Below are positions 27,055 through 34,811 of a stretch of DNA of 64,000 nucleotides, one piece after another. How positions within the stretch are numbered: position 1 is the stretch's first letter; every line of letters starts with the position of its first letter. The stretch spans positions 1-64,000 of the forward strand of contig JAFXQA010000001.1 in NCBI GenBank assembly GCA_017527415.1. The letters run 5' to 3'. The stretch comes from Bacteroidales bacterium (GTDB taxonomy: Bacteria > Bacteroidota > Bacteroidia > Bacteroidales > UBA932). The position numbers and the translations under genes are program-made. Under the pieces are notes generated by a model. It was given only the letters and a program-made list of their open reading frames with translations, did not search any database and was not told where the DNA came from.

Positions 27055-27351
27055 ACCTTCCTTGTTTTTGCCGTTTTTCAAGGAAGGTGGTATGTTTTTT
27101 TGGGGGGACCTTCCTCGTTTTTGCTGATTTTTAAGGAAGGTCCTTATCTTTTTGGGGGCACCTTCCTTGGTTAAGCCGGAAAATAAGGAAGGTTGCCGGA
27201 ATTATGTGAAAGACCTGTTGAGTTTTTCGGCCATTTTCTCTACAGGTAGGCTTAAAAATGGCCGACCCGTCGAGATTTTGCCAGGTTTTCTCTACGGGTA
27301 GGGGGTAAAAAGGGGGTACCTGTAGAGAAAATGCGGTTTTTCTTAACAGGT
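27055..27351. repeat. Array of six imperfect dyads with 52-53-bp period
   Basis: Six inverted-repeat units start at 27055, 27108, 27160, 27213, 27265 and 27318 (steps 53, 52, 53, 52, 53). Each has 8-10-base arms around a 14-18-base AT-rich loop. The first three use ACCTTCCTTG-type arms; the last three use ACC(T/C)GT(T/C/A)GAG-type arms pairing with CTCTACAGGT, CTCTACGGGT or CTTAACAGGT. It fills the divergent galE-queH intergenic region. The left arm of a new unit never matches the right arm of another sub-array, so this is not a simple tandem duplication. Confidence 0.85.
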
Positions 27352-27379
27352 ACACTGGCGGTTTTGCTATATTTGCATC

Positions 27380-27991
27380 ATGCTGCTGAATCCGTCAGAG
27401 TTGCCGCAGGGGCGCCTACTACTCCATTTATGCTGCGCGCCGTGTTCCGGGGCCATCGTGGAAGCCCTGGTGGAGGCGTATAAGGCCGTAGGGCGCAATC
27501 CGGCGGAGGAGATGGCCATCTTCTGGAGCAATTCCAATATATATGATAAGGAGGAATACGAAAAGCGCCGGGCGGAAATCTTAAGGTACGCCGGGCTTTT
27601 CGGGATAAAGGTGATAGATGACGACTTCGACCATTCTGCCTGGCGGATGGAGGTGGCGAGCGGCAGGGAGGATGCTCCCGAGCGGGGTGCGCGGTGCTTG
27701 GAGTGCTTCCGTTTCCGCCTGCTCAAGGCAGCGCGCTATGCCGCAGCTAACGGTTTCGATGCTCTGACCACCAGCCTTGCATCTTCCCGCTGGAAGAGCC
27801 TGGAACAGGTGGAAGAGGCCGGCGCCTGGGCCTGCGAGCATGCGTCAGAAGGCCTGTCTGGCCCTGCCGGAAAAGTGAAGTGGTGGGGCCGCAACTGGCG
27901 TAAGGGCGGACTCCAGCCCCGCCGCAGCGAAATCATCCGCGAGCAGAACTTCTACAACCAAAGCTTCTGCGGCTGCGAATACTCTCTATAG
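27380..27991 (+). CDS. queH: Epoxyqueuosine reductase QueH
   Basis: 203 residues of the DUF208 family. Conserved LLLHLCCAPCSGA, ARCLECFRFRL and the C-terminal SFCGCEYS supply the Cys ligands for an Fe-S cluster and metal site. QueH reduces epoxyqueuosine to queuosine in tRNA, replacing QueG. The TATATTTG box (27368-27375) ends four bases before the ATG. It is convergent with abiEii and their stop codons overlap as CTATAG. Confidence 0.88.
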   Translation: MLLNPSELPQGRLLLHLCCAPCSGAIVEALVEAYKAVGRNPAEEMAIFWSNSNIYDKEEYEKRRAEILRYAGLFGIKVIDDDFDHSAWRMEVASGREDAPERGARCLECFRFRLLKAARYAAANGFDALTTSLASSRWKSLEQVEEAGAWACEHASEGLSGPAGKVKWWGRNWRKGGLQPRRSEIIREQNFYNQSFCGCEYSL

Positions 27992-28984
27992 TGTCATCCC
28001 GTGCAGACGGTCTTGCACGCCGGTAATGGCCTTCATCAACTCCCCGAAAGAGGGGGCATCCCCATAAATATACTGGTCCTGCATCACCTGGTAGTCGGCT
28101 TCCCAGAGGGGCAGTTGGTCGCCGCTGGGCAGGATGGCCAGCTTGTCCGGAGTATGGTTGGAGTAGTCGATTCCCCGGATGGCGTTGAAGACCTTCCGGT
28201 GCTCCACCAGGGTGCGGTAGAGGTCCGGATCGGCCATTGCCTTGTTGGCATATCCGGCTTTGTCCAGACGGTAGAGGTCGTAAAGATGCCGGGACATCCT
28301 CCGGTGCCGGGGATGATCTTTCTGGAACTCTTCGTGAAGGAGGAAAACCTTCTCCAGGAAGGTCCTGACGGGGGTGACGGTGGGCACGAGGGTCTCGGGG
28401 AAATCTATCATCGGCGACAGCTCGGCCGCGAACGGGACTATCTGCCGGGGCTCCCTTGGCTCGCGCGGATTGCGGCAGCTGAATTCCACCTTTACCACTT
28501 CCTTTATGTATGGATGCACGGGCAGGACGCTGTGGTAGGGGATGAGGAGGACGGTAGGGTCGGCATCGGAATCATCCCTGTTCTTGAAGATCATCTCGGC
28601 CTGCCAGGCGCCCAGCACATACAGGATGGAAGACAATTCCCCCATAACCTCGTCGTGGATATACTTTCGGCTGAGTTTGCGGATGCGGTCCCGGGCGGAG
28701 CGGGTGTCGCCGCTGAGGCCGAAGAAGGATTTGTCGATGGAGATGTCGACATCTTCGGAAAAGCGTTCGGTGATACCCCAGGCCTTGCTGAGGGATGTGC
28801 CGCCCTTGAAAGTGAGGGCGTCCGCGCAGCGCAGCTCGAATACGGCTTTGATTACATGGCTGACCCACCAGTCCTTCTCGGCCGCCTTGGGGTCGACCTT
28901 CATTTCTTTGTGGATTTCGTTATAGACGTCTGTCTTCTGTTCGTCTGAATACGCCCAGAAATCAATATTATGCTGCGTTGCCAT
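27986..28984 (-). CDS. AbiEii/AbiGii-family nucleotidyltransferase toxin
   Basis: 332 residues. The nucleotidyltransferase core motif GGTSLSK followed by RFSEDVDISI matches the AbiEii toxin family (GSx10DxD-type). A helical C-terminal half follows. Family toxins transfer nucleotides to tRNA or other targets and are neutralised by a type IV antitoxin. Here the antitoxin gene lies directly upstream and overlaps by 17 bases, toxin second as in AbiE operons. Confidence 0.88.
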   Translation of the reverse strand: MATQHNIDFWAYSDEQKTDVYNEIHKEMKVDPKAAEKDWWVSHVIKAVFELRCADALTFKGGTSLSKAWGITERFSEDVDISIDKSFFGLSGDTRSARDRIRKLSRKYIHDEVMGELSSILYVLGAWQAEMIFKNRDDSDADPTVLLIPYHSVLPVHPYIKEVVKVEFSCRNPREPREPRQIVPFAAELSPMIDFPETLVPTVTPVRTFLEKVFLLHEEFQKDHPRHRRMSRHLYDLYRLDKAGYANKAMADPDLYRTLVEHRKVFNAIRGIDYSNHTPDKLAILPSGDQLPLWEADYQVMQDQYIYGDAPSFGELMKAITGVQDRLHGMTL

Positions 28985-29582
28985 AAAAACCTAGTATTAA
29001 GCTCCTTATCCAGGATGGGGTGTTCTTGAGATCGTTGCGGATTTCGCTGTAGGGGATCTGTCTGTAGATGTCCTTCATGCGGTCGAGGTCGAACTGCCAG
29101 AGATCGTTCTTGCCTATGTCGTTGAGGGCGATTACGGTGAGCATGATGATCTCGGATTTGTAGTTGAAAACTTTTGGCGGAACGTGGTAGAGCACAATTG
29201 GCCTGCGCTTTTTTGCATAGGGAATCCTCCGCGTGGGGCCGTCCGTGCTGTAGACGGGGTTCATCACCACCTGGTCCGACAGGCCAAGGGCGTTCTGGGC
29301 CATTCCGGGACAGGGGCCGTATTTGAAACCGTCCCTTTCGGCATAGGCCTGCAGCACTTCTTCGGCGCTGGCGGAAAGTTTTCCCATCCCCCAATGGCTT
29401 TCAGTGGGGGAGCAATACAGTCCTCGATTCATTCTCATAAGCACCTCCGCAGCCACCAGGCGCTGGAGGGCCTTGGATACGGCTTTCTCCGTGCCGCAGT
29501 CGAAAAAGTCTGAAGGGAAATACACCTTGCCTTCCCCTCCTGCTTTTACGATTCGCTCGATTTTCTTTTCAACACTGTCCAT
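28968..29582 (-). CDS. AbiEi-like antitoxin (DUF6088 family)
   Basis: 204 residues with an N-terminal winged-helix-like part (YFPSDFFDCGTEKAVSKALQRL, MRMNRGLYCSP) and a C-terminal domain typical of DUF6088/AbiEi antitoxins. It is the first gene of the two-gene cassette and overlaps the toxin gene. Its promoter TATATTTG (minus strand, 29602-29609) is embedded in one arm of a perfect inverted repeat, which fits known autorepression by AbiEi. Confidence 0.82.
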   Translation of the reverse strand: MDSVEKKIERIVKAGGEGKVYFPSDFFDCGTEKAVSKALQRLVAAEVLMRMNRGLYCSPTESHWGMGKLSASAEEVLQAYAERDGFKYGPCPGMAQNALGLSDQVVMNPVYSTDGPTRRIPYAKKRRPIVLYHVPPKVFNYKSEIIMLTVIALNDIGKNDLWQFDLDRMKDIYRQIPYSEIRNDLKNTPSWIRSLILGFYGNAA

Positions 29583-29594
29583 AAGATAGTCCGT

Positions 29595-29627
29595 TTTGTC
29601 GCAAATATAGGCTAAACTTGCGACAAA
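29595..29627 (-). promoter_or_regulatory. AbiE promoter with inverted-repeat operator
   Basis: TTTGTCGCAA (29595-29604) and TTGCGACAAA (29618-29627) are exact reverse complements separated by 13 bases. The -7 box TATATTTG of the minus strand (29602-29609) overlaps the left arm, so a bound dimer would block RNA polymerase. Positioned 13-45 bases before the antitoxin start. Confidence 0.75.
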
Positions 29628-29670
29628 TACAAAACATTTTCTGCCTGTCCTTGGAATACGGGGCGGGGCG

Positions 29671-30609
29671 CTATTTCACGGAATTGATATCTACGTAGCC
29701 GTTCAGGATGGCATATACGGTGAGGCCGGCGACGGTCTTGATGCCGGTCTTGCGGGTGATATTCTTGCGGTGGGTGATGACCGTGTTGATGCTGATGTTG
29801 TGCCGGTCGGCTATCTCCTTGTTGAGGAGCCCCTGCGCCACGCTCACCAGTATCTCTATCTCCCGCTCGGACAGCTCGTCACGTTCGCTTTGAGGATCGC
29901 TTGCCGATACTGCCTTGTGCCCGCTGTACGAAGGGTTCTCGATCAGCCGCACCATAGGCACCAGGATGTTGTCTTCGATGGCGGTGTGGGAGTCGAGGTC
30001 GCTCTGCAGGGCGAAGATGTAATTGAGCAGCCGCACGCGCAGGCGGTCATCGCAAGTTACGGGCAAGCTCTTGAGTATCAGGTTCTTGAGGTCGGAAAGC
30101 TTCTCTTCTATATTGGAGTGGTTCTCCTCGAAGCGGTCGATGCTGTAGTGAGGGTCGCGCTTGCCGAGCAAGAGTTTCTGCACATAGGGGATCACCTCTC
30201 CTTCCTCATAGGCGAAGTGCTTCTCCAGCTCCGCCTTGTACTCCGCGAAAAACTGCCAGATCACCTTCTTCTGAGTGTCCGAGCAAGGCTTGATAAGGTC
30301 CTCGATTGTGGATGCCAGCAACACCAGGGCGTTGCTCATGTAGTAGTCGTGGCTCTGGTGGAGGTAGCGGAGGATGTCGTCGATGTGCCCGTCGCGCAGT
30401 ATCTCCTCGGAGGGCTCATGGTCCTTGTGGGTATAGACGTTGCAGATGAGGAGGAAGGTGTCCGTATCCAGATGGTTCTTCTCGCAGATGTCCCGCACCG
30501 TCTTCTCCCCGAATCCCCCCTCTATCCCGAAGCGCGTGAGCACCGCCAGAAGATGGTAATTGACCTCAATGAGGTCAGCCATTTTCATGTTGCCGTGGAG
30601 TGGTTTCAT
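29671..30609 (-). CDS. Hemerythrin-like sensor with LuxR-type DNA-binding domain
   Basis: 312 residues. The N-terminus (VNYHLLAVLTRFGIEGGFGEKTVRDIC) resembles the ScdA/RIC N-terminal module. The middle (~85-235) has the His/Glu spacing of a hemerythrin domain (LHQSHDYY, KHFAYEEGEVIP, ENHSNIEE, HTAIEDNILVP). The last ~65 residues are a LuxR/GerE helix-turn-helix (LSEREIEILVSVAQGLLNKE). Such proteins sense O2, NO or iron through a di-iron centre. The TATCTTTG box (30615-30622) ends 5 bases before the ATG, back-to-back with the ECF sigma promoter. Confidence 0.8.
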   Translation of the reverse strand: MKPLHGNMKMADLIEVNYHLLAVLTRFGIEGGFGEKTVRDICEKNHLDTDTFLLICNVYTHKDHEPSEEILRDGHIDDILRYLHQSHDYYMSNALVLLASTIEDLIKPCSDTQKKVIWQFFAEYKAELEKHFAYEEGEVIPYVQKLLLGKRDPHYSIDRFEENHSNIEEKLSDLKNLILKSLPVTCDDRLRVRLLNYIFALQSDLDSHTAIEDNILVPMVRLIENPSYSGHKAVSASDPQSERDELSEREIEILVSVAQGLLNKEIADRHNISINTVITHRKNITRKTGIKTVAGLTVYAILNGYVDINSVK

Positions 30610-30614
30610 GGGTA

Positions 30615-30643
30615 CAAAGATAACTATTTAATGGTTATATTTG
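30615..30643. promoter_or_regulatory. Divergent promoter pair (regulator / ECF sigma)
   Basis: Minus-strand -7 box TATCTTTG (30615-30622) for the hemerythrin-LuxR gene and plus-strand TATATTTG (30636-30643) for the sigma gene, 13 bases apart. Such close facing boxes cannot easily be used at once, so the two genes may be mutually exclusive or co-regulated by the LuxR protein. Confidence 0.6.
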
Positions 30644-30664
30644 CACACCTACACCCATAAAGCC

Positions 30665-31165
30665 ATGTCTTCTTCCGAGCAGGAAAAACAGGAATTCGAA
30701 GATTTGTATTGCCGATACGCTCCGGTTGTGGAGCGTTTCGCCATGGCGCTCGTGAAGGATGCTTCGGTGGCGGAGGATATCTGCCAGAATGTTTTCCTGA
30801 ACCTGTGGAACCGCCGGCGGAATCTTGCCGGGAAAGACAATATCAGCACATATCTTTTTGCCTCCACCCGCAATGCCGTAGCGGACTGGTTCCGGCGCTA
30901 TGCGAAGATACGCACGCTGGAGCTGGGGGATGTGGACGCGGTGGTGGAGTTCGCCGGGGGGCCGGATGCCGAAAGGCTGCTGGGTGAGGTGAATTCCTGC
31001 TTGGCGGGGATGCCCCCGAAGCGGAGGGAGGTGTTCCTGATGAGCCGCCTGCATGGCCTTTCCAATGCGGAGATCGCTTCGGTGATGGGCTTGGGAGAGA
31101 AGGCGGTGGAGTATCACATGACCCGGGCGCTGAAAGATTTGCGAAAAAAGCTGTCCGGCATTTAG
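30665..31165 (+). CDS. ECF sigma factor, Bacteroidota expansion type
   Basis: 166 residues from ATG 30665; an earlier in-frame TTG falls inside the -7 box and is rejected. Region 2 (FEDLYCRYAPVVERFA, DICQNVFLNLW) and region 4 (PPKRREVFLMSRLHGLSNAE, VEYHMTRALKDLRK) are typical. Bacteroidota use such sigma factors to control TonB-receptor and surface operons in response to an envelope signal. Heads six close-packed genes in the same direction to 38055. Confidence 0.9.
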   Translation: MSSSEQEKQEFEDLYCRYAPVVERFAMALVKDASVAEDICQNVFLNLWNRRRNLAGKDNISTYLFASTRNAVADWFRRYAKIRTLELGDVDAVVEFAGGPDAERLLGEVNSCLAGMPPKRREVFLMSRLHGLSNAEIASVMGLGEKAVEYHMTRALKDLRKKLSGI

Positions 31166-31200
31166 GGTTGGCCGCGAAACGTGCGTCTTTAAAGGTGAAT

Positions 31201-32451
31201 ATGAAAAAAGACGCACTGAAAGATCTTTGGGATGGCCTGGAAAAGACCACGGCTCCCGATACCTCAGATATACGTAAGAAAAAGGCCGCTGCGCTGATGG
31301 GTGGAGTGGCTGGCGATGGCCTGAAGCCGGCCGCCGCGTCCGGGGCTCTTTCCGGCCTGGCCCGTCGAGTTCTCCGCCCCGTCGTGTGGGCGCCCCTTGC
31401 CGCCGCGGCCGCCGTCGCGCTGTTCCTTGTGCTGCACCGGCCAGTTGAAACTGATGGTTCGGTAGAGTTTGTTCCGAAAAACGGCCTGAATTCGGAACAA
31501 ACCCTGATTTCCGAAGCATTTGTTCCGAAAAATGCCGAAATTCCGGAACAAATCGCCCGTCCGGCAGGAGACCGTGTAGTGGACGTGGTCAAAATCGCCA
31601 CTCGTGATCGGAATTCCGCTGTTTTGACCACAACCCCCGCCGAAACCGCCACCGAATCAGTCAAAACCGCCCCCGAACCCACCGAGAAAAGCGAAGAGCC
31701 CGGCAGCACACCGGAAGGGGAGCCAGTCCAAAGCGTCGCTTCCCCGAAAGCCACCACCGCAACCGTCCACGAGCCCGACCCCTTTGCCGAAATGGTGGCG
31801 GAGGATGCAAGATCAGCGGCGAGACGAAACCGACGCCCGGCGTTGCTCGCTGGCATTACCGGGCTTAGCGCATCCGGATCAAAAACGGCGTCTAACACCG
31901 TGCCCGGAGTCGTCGGGCCAGCATATGCTACGTTATCATCCACGCTCAGTGATACTTCTGCTCCTTCCGATTTCATCGCTACATTACCTTACACGGAAAA
32001 CGGCCGTTTCAGCCCCCCGTTAACCTTCAGTGCAGACATCGTCTATCCTCTCACGGATAAACTATCGCTGCGGTCCGGCTTTTTCTACACCTGGCTCCAC
32101 TCCTCTTACACTCTCAAGCAGAACGCAAAGGAGAAGTATATAACGCAGAACCTCCACTATCTCGGCATACCCCTGCGCGCAGACTGGTCATTGGCCAAAG
32201 CAGGTATCTTCGACTTTTACCTTTCTGCTGGTGGCAGTGTGGCATATCTGATCAGCGGAGCAAACGAGCATCCCTGGCAGTTCTCCGCGGACCTGGCCGC
32301 TGGAGCGGTGTGGATGTGTACCCCCAGGATAGGCCTCTACCTTGAGCCCCAACTGAACTATTACTTCGACGACGGCAGCGACATCTACAACTACTACAGT
32401 GCCCAGCCGCTATCTTTCAGTGCAAGATTAGGAATAAGATTCGATTTATAG
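31201..32451 (+). CDS. Membrane-anchored protein with periplasmic linker and C-terminal barrel (sigma-linked)
   Basis: 416 residues from ATG 31201 (AAAGGTG upstream); a TTG at 31168 is possible. A short cytoplasmic N-terminus (~50 residues, KKDALKDLWDGLEKTT) precedes one membrane helix (~53-70), then a ~150-residue Pro/Thr/Glu-rich linker, then a porin-like barrel (~230-416, ending SARLGIRFDL). The layout suggests a short anti-sigma-like segment physically linked to an outer-membrane barrel, a plausible partner of the sigma factor 36 bases upstream. The linker DNA contains repeated dyads at 31468-31552. Confidence 0.7.
   Translation: MKKDALKDLWDGLEKTTAPDTSDIRKKKAAALMGGVAGDGLKPAAASGALSGLARRVLRPVVWAPLAAAAAVALFLVLHRPVETDGSVEFVPKNGLNSEQTLISEAFVPKNAEIPEQIARPAGDRVVDVVKIATRDRNSAVLTTTPAETATESVKTAPEPTEKSEEPGSTPEGEPVQSVASPKATTATVHEPDPFAEMVAEDARSAARRNRRPALLAGITGLSASGSKTASNTVPGVVGPAYATLSSTLSDTSAPSDFIATLPYTENGRFSPPLTFSADIVYPLTDKLSLRSGFFYTWLHSSYTLKQNAKEKYITQNLHYLGIPLRADWSLAKAGIFDFYLSAGGSVAYLISGANEHPWQFSADLAAGAVWMCTPRIGLYLEPQLNYYFDDGSDIYNYYSAQPLSFSARLGIRFDL
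31468..31552. repeat. Two coding dyads, 51 bases (17 codons) apart
   Basis: TTTGTTCCGAA (31468-31478) pairs exactly with TTCGGAACAAA (31491-31501). TTTGTTCCG (31519-31527) pairs with CGGAACAAA (31544-31552). They lie in the periplasmic linker and encode repeated FVPKN peptides. A further perfect pair, GTGGTCAAAA (31585-31594) and TTTTGACCAC (31622-31631), follows. Confidence 0.7.
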
Positions 32452-32454
32452 AAT

Positions 32455-33696
32455 ATGAAACGTTTTATCATTTGCATTGCAGTCTGCGTAGTCTGCTTCG
32501 CCTGCAATAAAAACAATCCTTCGGATCAGGAGAAACCCAAGGACAGGGTGGATATCGCCTTGACCAAGAGCCAGAAAGAGTTGATATCTTTCAATAACGA
32601 ATTCGGCCTGGACCTTTTCCGGAAAACCCTTGCACAGGAAAAGGGCAGCTTTATGATTTCTCCCATGAGCATGTGGTATGCGCTATCCATGCTGGCCAAC
32701 GGAGCGGCGGGAGAAACCCGTTCGCAGATCCTCAATACTATAGGATTTCCGGCAAACCGAATGCATGAGGTGAACGAACTCGCAGGATATCTTTCCGAAG
32801 AACTATCCAATGTGGATAACACTGTGGACTTCTCCATGGCTAACAGCCTGGTGGCTAACAGTGTCAAGGCACATCTGAAAAAAGCCTACTGTGATTCCCT
32901 CAGCAATTACTATAACGCGCTCATAGTGGGATACGACTTCTATTCTGAGAATGCGAAGGCTCTTTCGGCCATCAACGAATGGGCTTCAAAGCATACCCAT
33001 GGCATGATCGATCCTCTATTACCTTCACTCAATTCCAGTTATTACTTGCTTCTGATGAATGCGATTTTTTTTAAGGGCAAGTGGAATTCCAAAATCAACT
33101 TCAAGACAAGCGACACCAAAAAGGATGATTTCATGCTTGCAGACGGAAGCAAGACGAAAGTGGATTACATGTGTACGCAGGTGGCCCAGATGGGGTACTC
33201 CTCGGGTGCGAATTATAGAAGAGTTAGGATGCCTTATGGGAACGGCGCATTTGTGTTGGACGTCATCCTTCCAGATGAAGGGAAAACCGTAGAAGAAGTT
33301 GTCAAGGCCCTGAAACAGAGCGATTTCACCAAGCAGACGGCCGGATGCAGAGTCGATCTGCAACTCCCCAAATTCGAAACATCGGCCACCATAGATTTTG
33401 TCGAGATACTCAAAAGGCTTGGTATTATCAATGCTTTTGTCTCTGCCGACTTTTCCGTGATGACAGATGACGATGTTTGTGTAGCGGAGGTCTTCCAGAA
33501 ATCGAAGATAAAGGTCAATGAGACCGGCACGGAATCGGCAGCGGTTACGGTAATAACTATGAAGTACACTTCGGCCGGACCCGGCGATGGCCCGGAGACT
33601 ATTGTTGAATTCCACGCCACAAGTCCGTTCATCTATGCTATTTCCGAGGTAAGCAGCAACGCCATCCTCTTTATGGGCGCATATAAAGGAAAATGA
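32455..33696 (+). CDS. Serpin lipoprotein (serine/cysteine protease inhibitor)
   Basis: 413 residues with lipobox CFACNKNNPSD. Serpin landmarks: NSLVANS and NAIFFKGKWNSKI in the core, the hinge VNETGTESAAV and the C-terminal SPFIYAI...ILFMGAYKG. Counting from the hinge Gly (P15) puts P1 near Thr in KYTSAG, so the target could be an elastase-like protease, but this is approximate. Membrane-anchored serpins in Bacteroidales (e.g. miropin) block host or self proteases. 3 bases separate it from the barrel gene; it overlaps the next gene. Confidence 0.9.
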   Translation: MKRFIICIAVCVVCFACNKNNPSDQEKPKDRVDIALTKSQKELISFNNEFGLDLFRKTLAQEKGSFMISPMSMWYALSMLANGAAGETRSQILNTIGFPANRMHEVNELAGYLSEELSNVDNTVDFSMANSLVANSVKAHLKKAYCDSLSNYYNALIVGYDFYSENAKALSAINEWASKHTHGMIDPLLPSLNSSYYLLLMNAIFFKGKWNSKINFKTSDTKKDDFMLADGSKTKVDYMCTQVAQMGYSSGANYRRVRMPYGNGAFVLDVILPDEGKTVEEVVKALKQSDFTKQTAGCRVDLQLPKFETSATIDFVEILKRLGIINAFVSADFSVMTDDDVCVAEVFQKSKIKVNETGTESAAVTVITMKYTSAGPGDGPETIVEFHATSPFIYAISEVSSNAILFMGAYKGK

Positions 33697-34790
33697 GAAA
33701 GATAATCCCGTCACTTGTTATTATCGCCATGCTGGCGGCGTCCTGCGTTGAACCCATTGTGATGGATCCGCTGGAGAAGATGCCGGTGGTGGTGAACTGC
33801 GTGCTTACGAGGGACGGACAGATGCCGGAGATTTACAGTGGAATGACCTTCACTACCCCGGAGCAGAAGCTGTATCTTTATTACGCAAAAAGTCCTTCTG
33901 AAGGTGATTATGTGGTAATTAAGGAGGCCGAAGTGACTGTATCGGAACGTCGGTTCAAGTATAAATTTAACTGGAATGGTGAGTGCTGGACAAGCTCATT
34001 CCTCCCGGAGTTCGATACCCAGTATACGCTGAGCATAACGCTTCCCGACGGCCGAACCCTGAGCGGCAGTACCACGTATCCGGAAGCCTTGACAATTTCG
34101 GGCCATCCATTGTATACTTACCCGGGGGTGGTAACCAGCCTGGCTGGATGGAAAAGGATAACCCGATATGACTGGATTTCGGGACCGTCGCGCAATGCGT
34201 TTCTTTGGGTTATTCCAACCCCGGAAAACAAGACGCCGTATTTAGTGACCGACCACTCGGGTGCCGACAATGCCAATGTGGTCGGCGGGTCCTGGAGGGA
34301 TCTGCCGGTGTCGATGCAATGCGATTCGAGCATTACCAAAATCCGAAATACATTTCATCGGGATGAGTGGGATTATGGAATCTGGGATGCATTTGTGCAG
34401 CGGTGCAATATCCTCCCTGTGCATCGGGGATATCTCCGGATATGTCATCTGTCCGATTACGACAACGGCAACGATAATGCAAAAACCCAATTAACAGGTT
34501 CACGCAAGACAGATACCGACGAGGTGGAAGTTGTTACGGATAGTTGGAGTGACGCTTTTATTCTATTCAGCGACCGTTTTGTAAACCTTACTCCTCCTGA
34601 ATGGTTCGGCCCTGCTTTGTTTGGCATGCTTTACAAAACATATTTCCTTTCGGAGGAGTATGATGCATACCTGAACAGTATTATGCATATGCAGTTGCGG
34701 AGGGATGAACTTGCCGCGAGTTATTTTTCGCCGGATGCGAATTATACGAATATCAATGGAGGTATCGGGGTTTTCGGTGCCATATATTAA
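33693..34790 (+). CDS. DUF4249 lipoprotein, first paralogue
   Basis: 365 residues, overlapping the serpin stop (ATGA). Lipobox AASCVEPIVMDP. The mature N-terminus (EPIVMDPLEKMPVVVNCVL) is nearly identical to that of the paralogue at 36880, so the two arose by duplication. DUF4249 proteins in Bacteroidota are encoded beside TonB-dependent receptors and are thought to be surface lipoprotein partners. Function is otherwise unknown. Confidence 0.85.
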   Translation: MRKIIPSLVIIAMLAASCVEPIVMDPLEKMPVVVNCVLTRDGQMPEIYSGMTFTTPEQKLYLYYAKSPSEGDYVVIKEAEVTVSERRFKYKFNWNGECWTSSFLPEFDTQYTLSITLPDGRTLSGSTTYPEALTISGHPLYTYPGVVTSLAGWKRITRYDWISGPSRNAFLWVIPTPENKTPYLVTDHSGADNANVVGGSWRDLPVSMQCDSSITKIRNTFHRDEWDYGIWDAFVQRCNILPVHRGYLRICHLSDYDNGNDNAKTQLTGSRKTDTDEVEVVTDSWSDAFILFSDRFVNLTPPEWFGPALFGMLYKTYFLSEEYDAYLNSIMHMQLRRDELAASYFSPDANYTNINGGIGVFGAIY

Positions 34791-34811
34791 CGCAAATATC
34801 ATACTATCAAT

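Noticed and set aside
27055..27351. CRISPR array
   Set aside because: The period is regular but both 'repeat' and 'spacer' vary, repeats are dyads with changing arms, and no cas genes are present.
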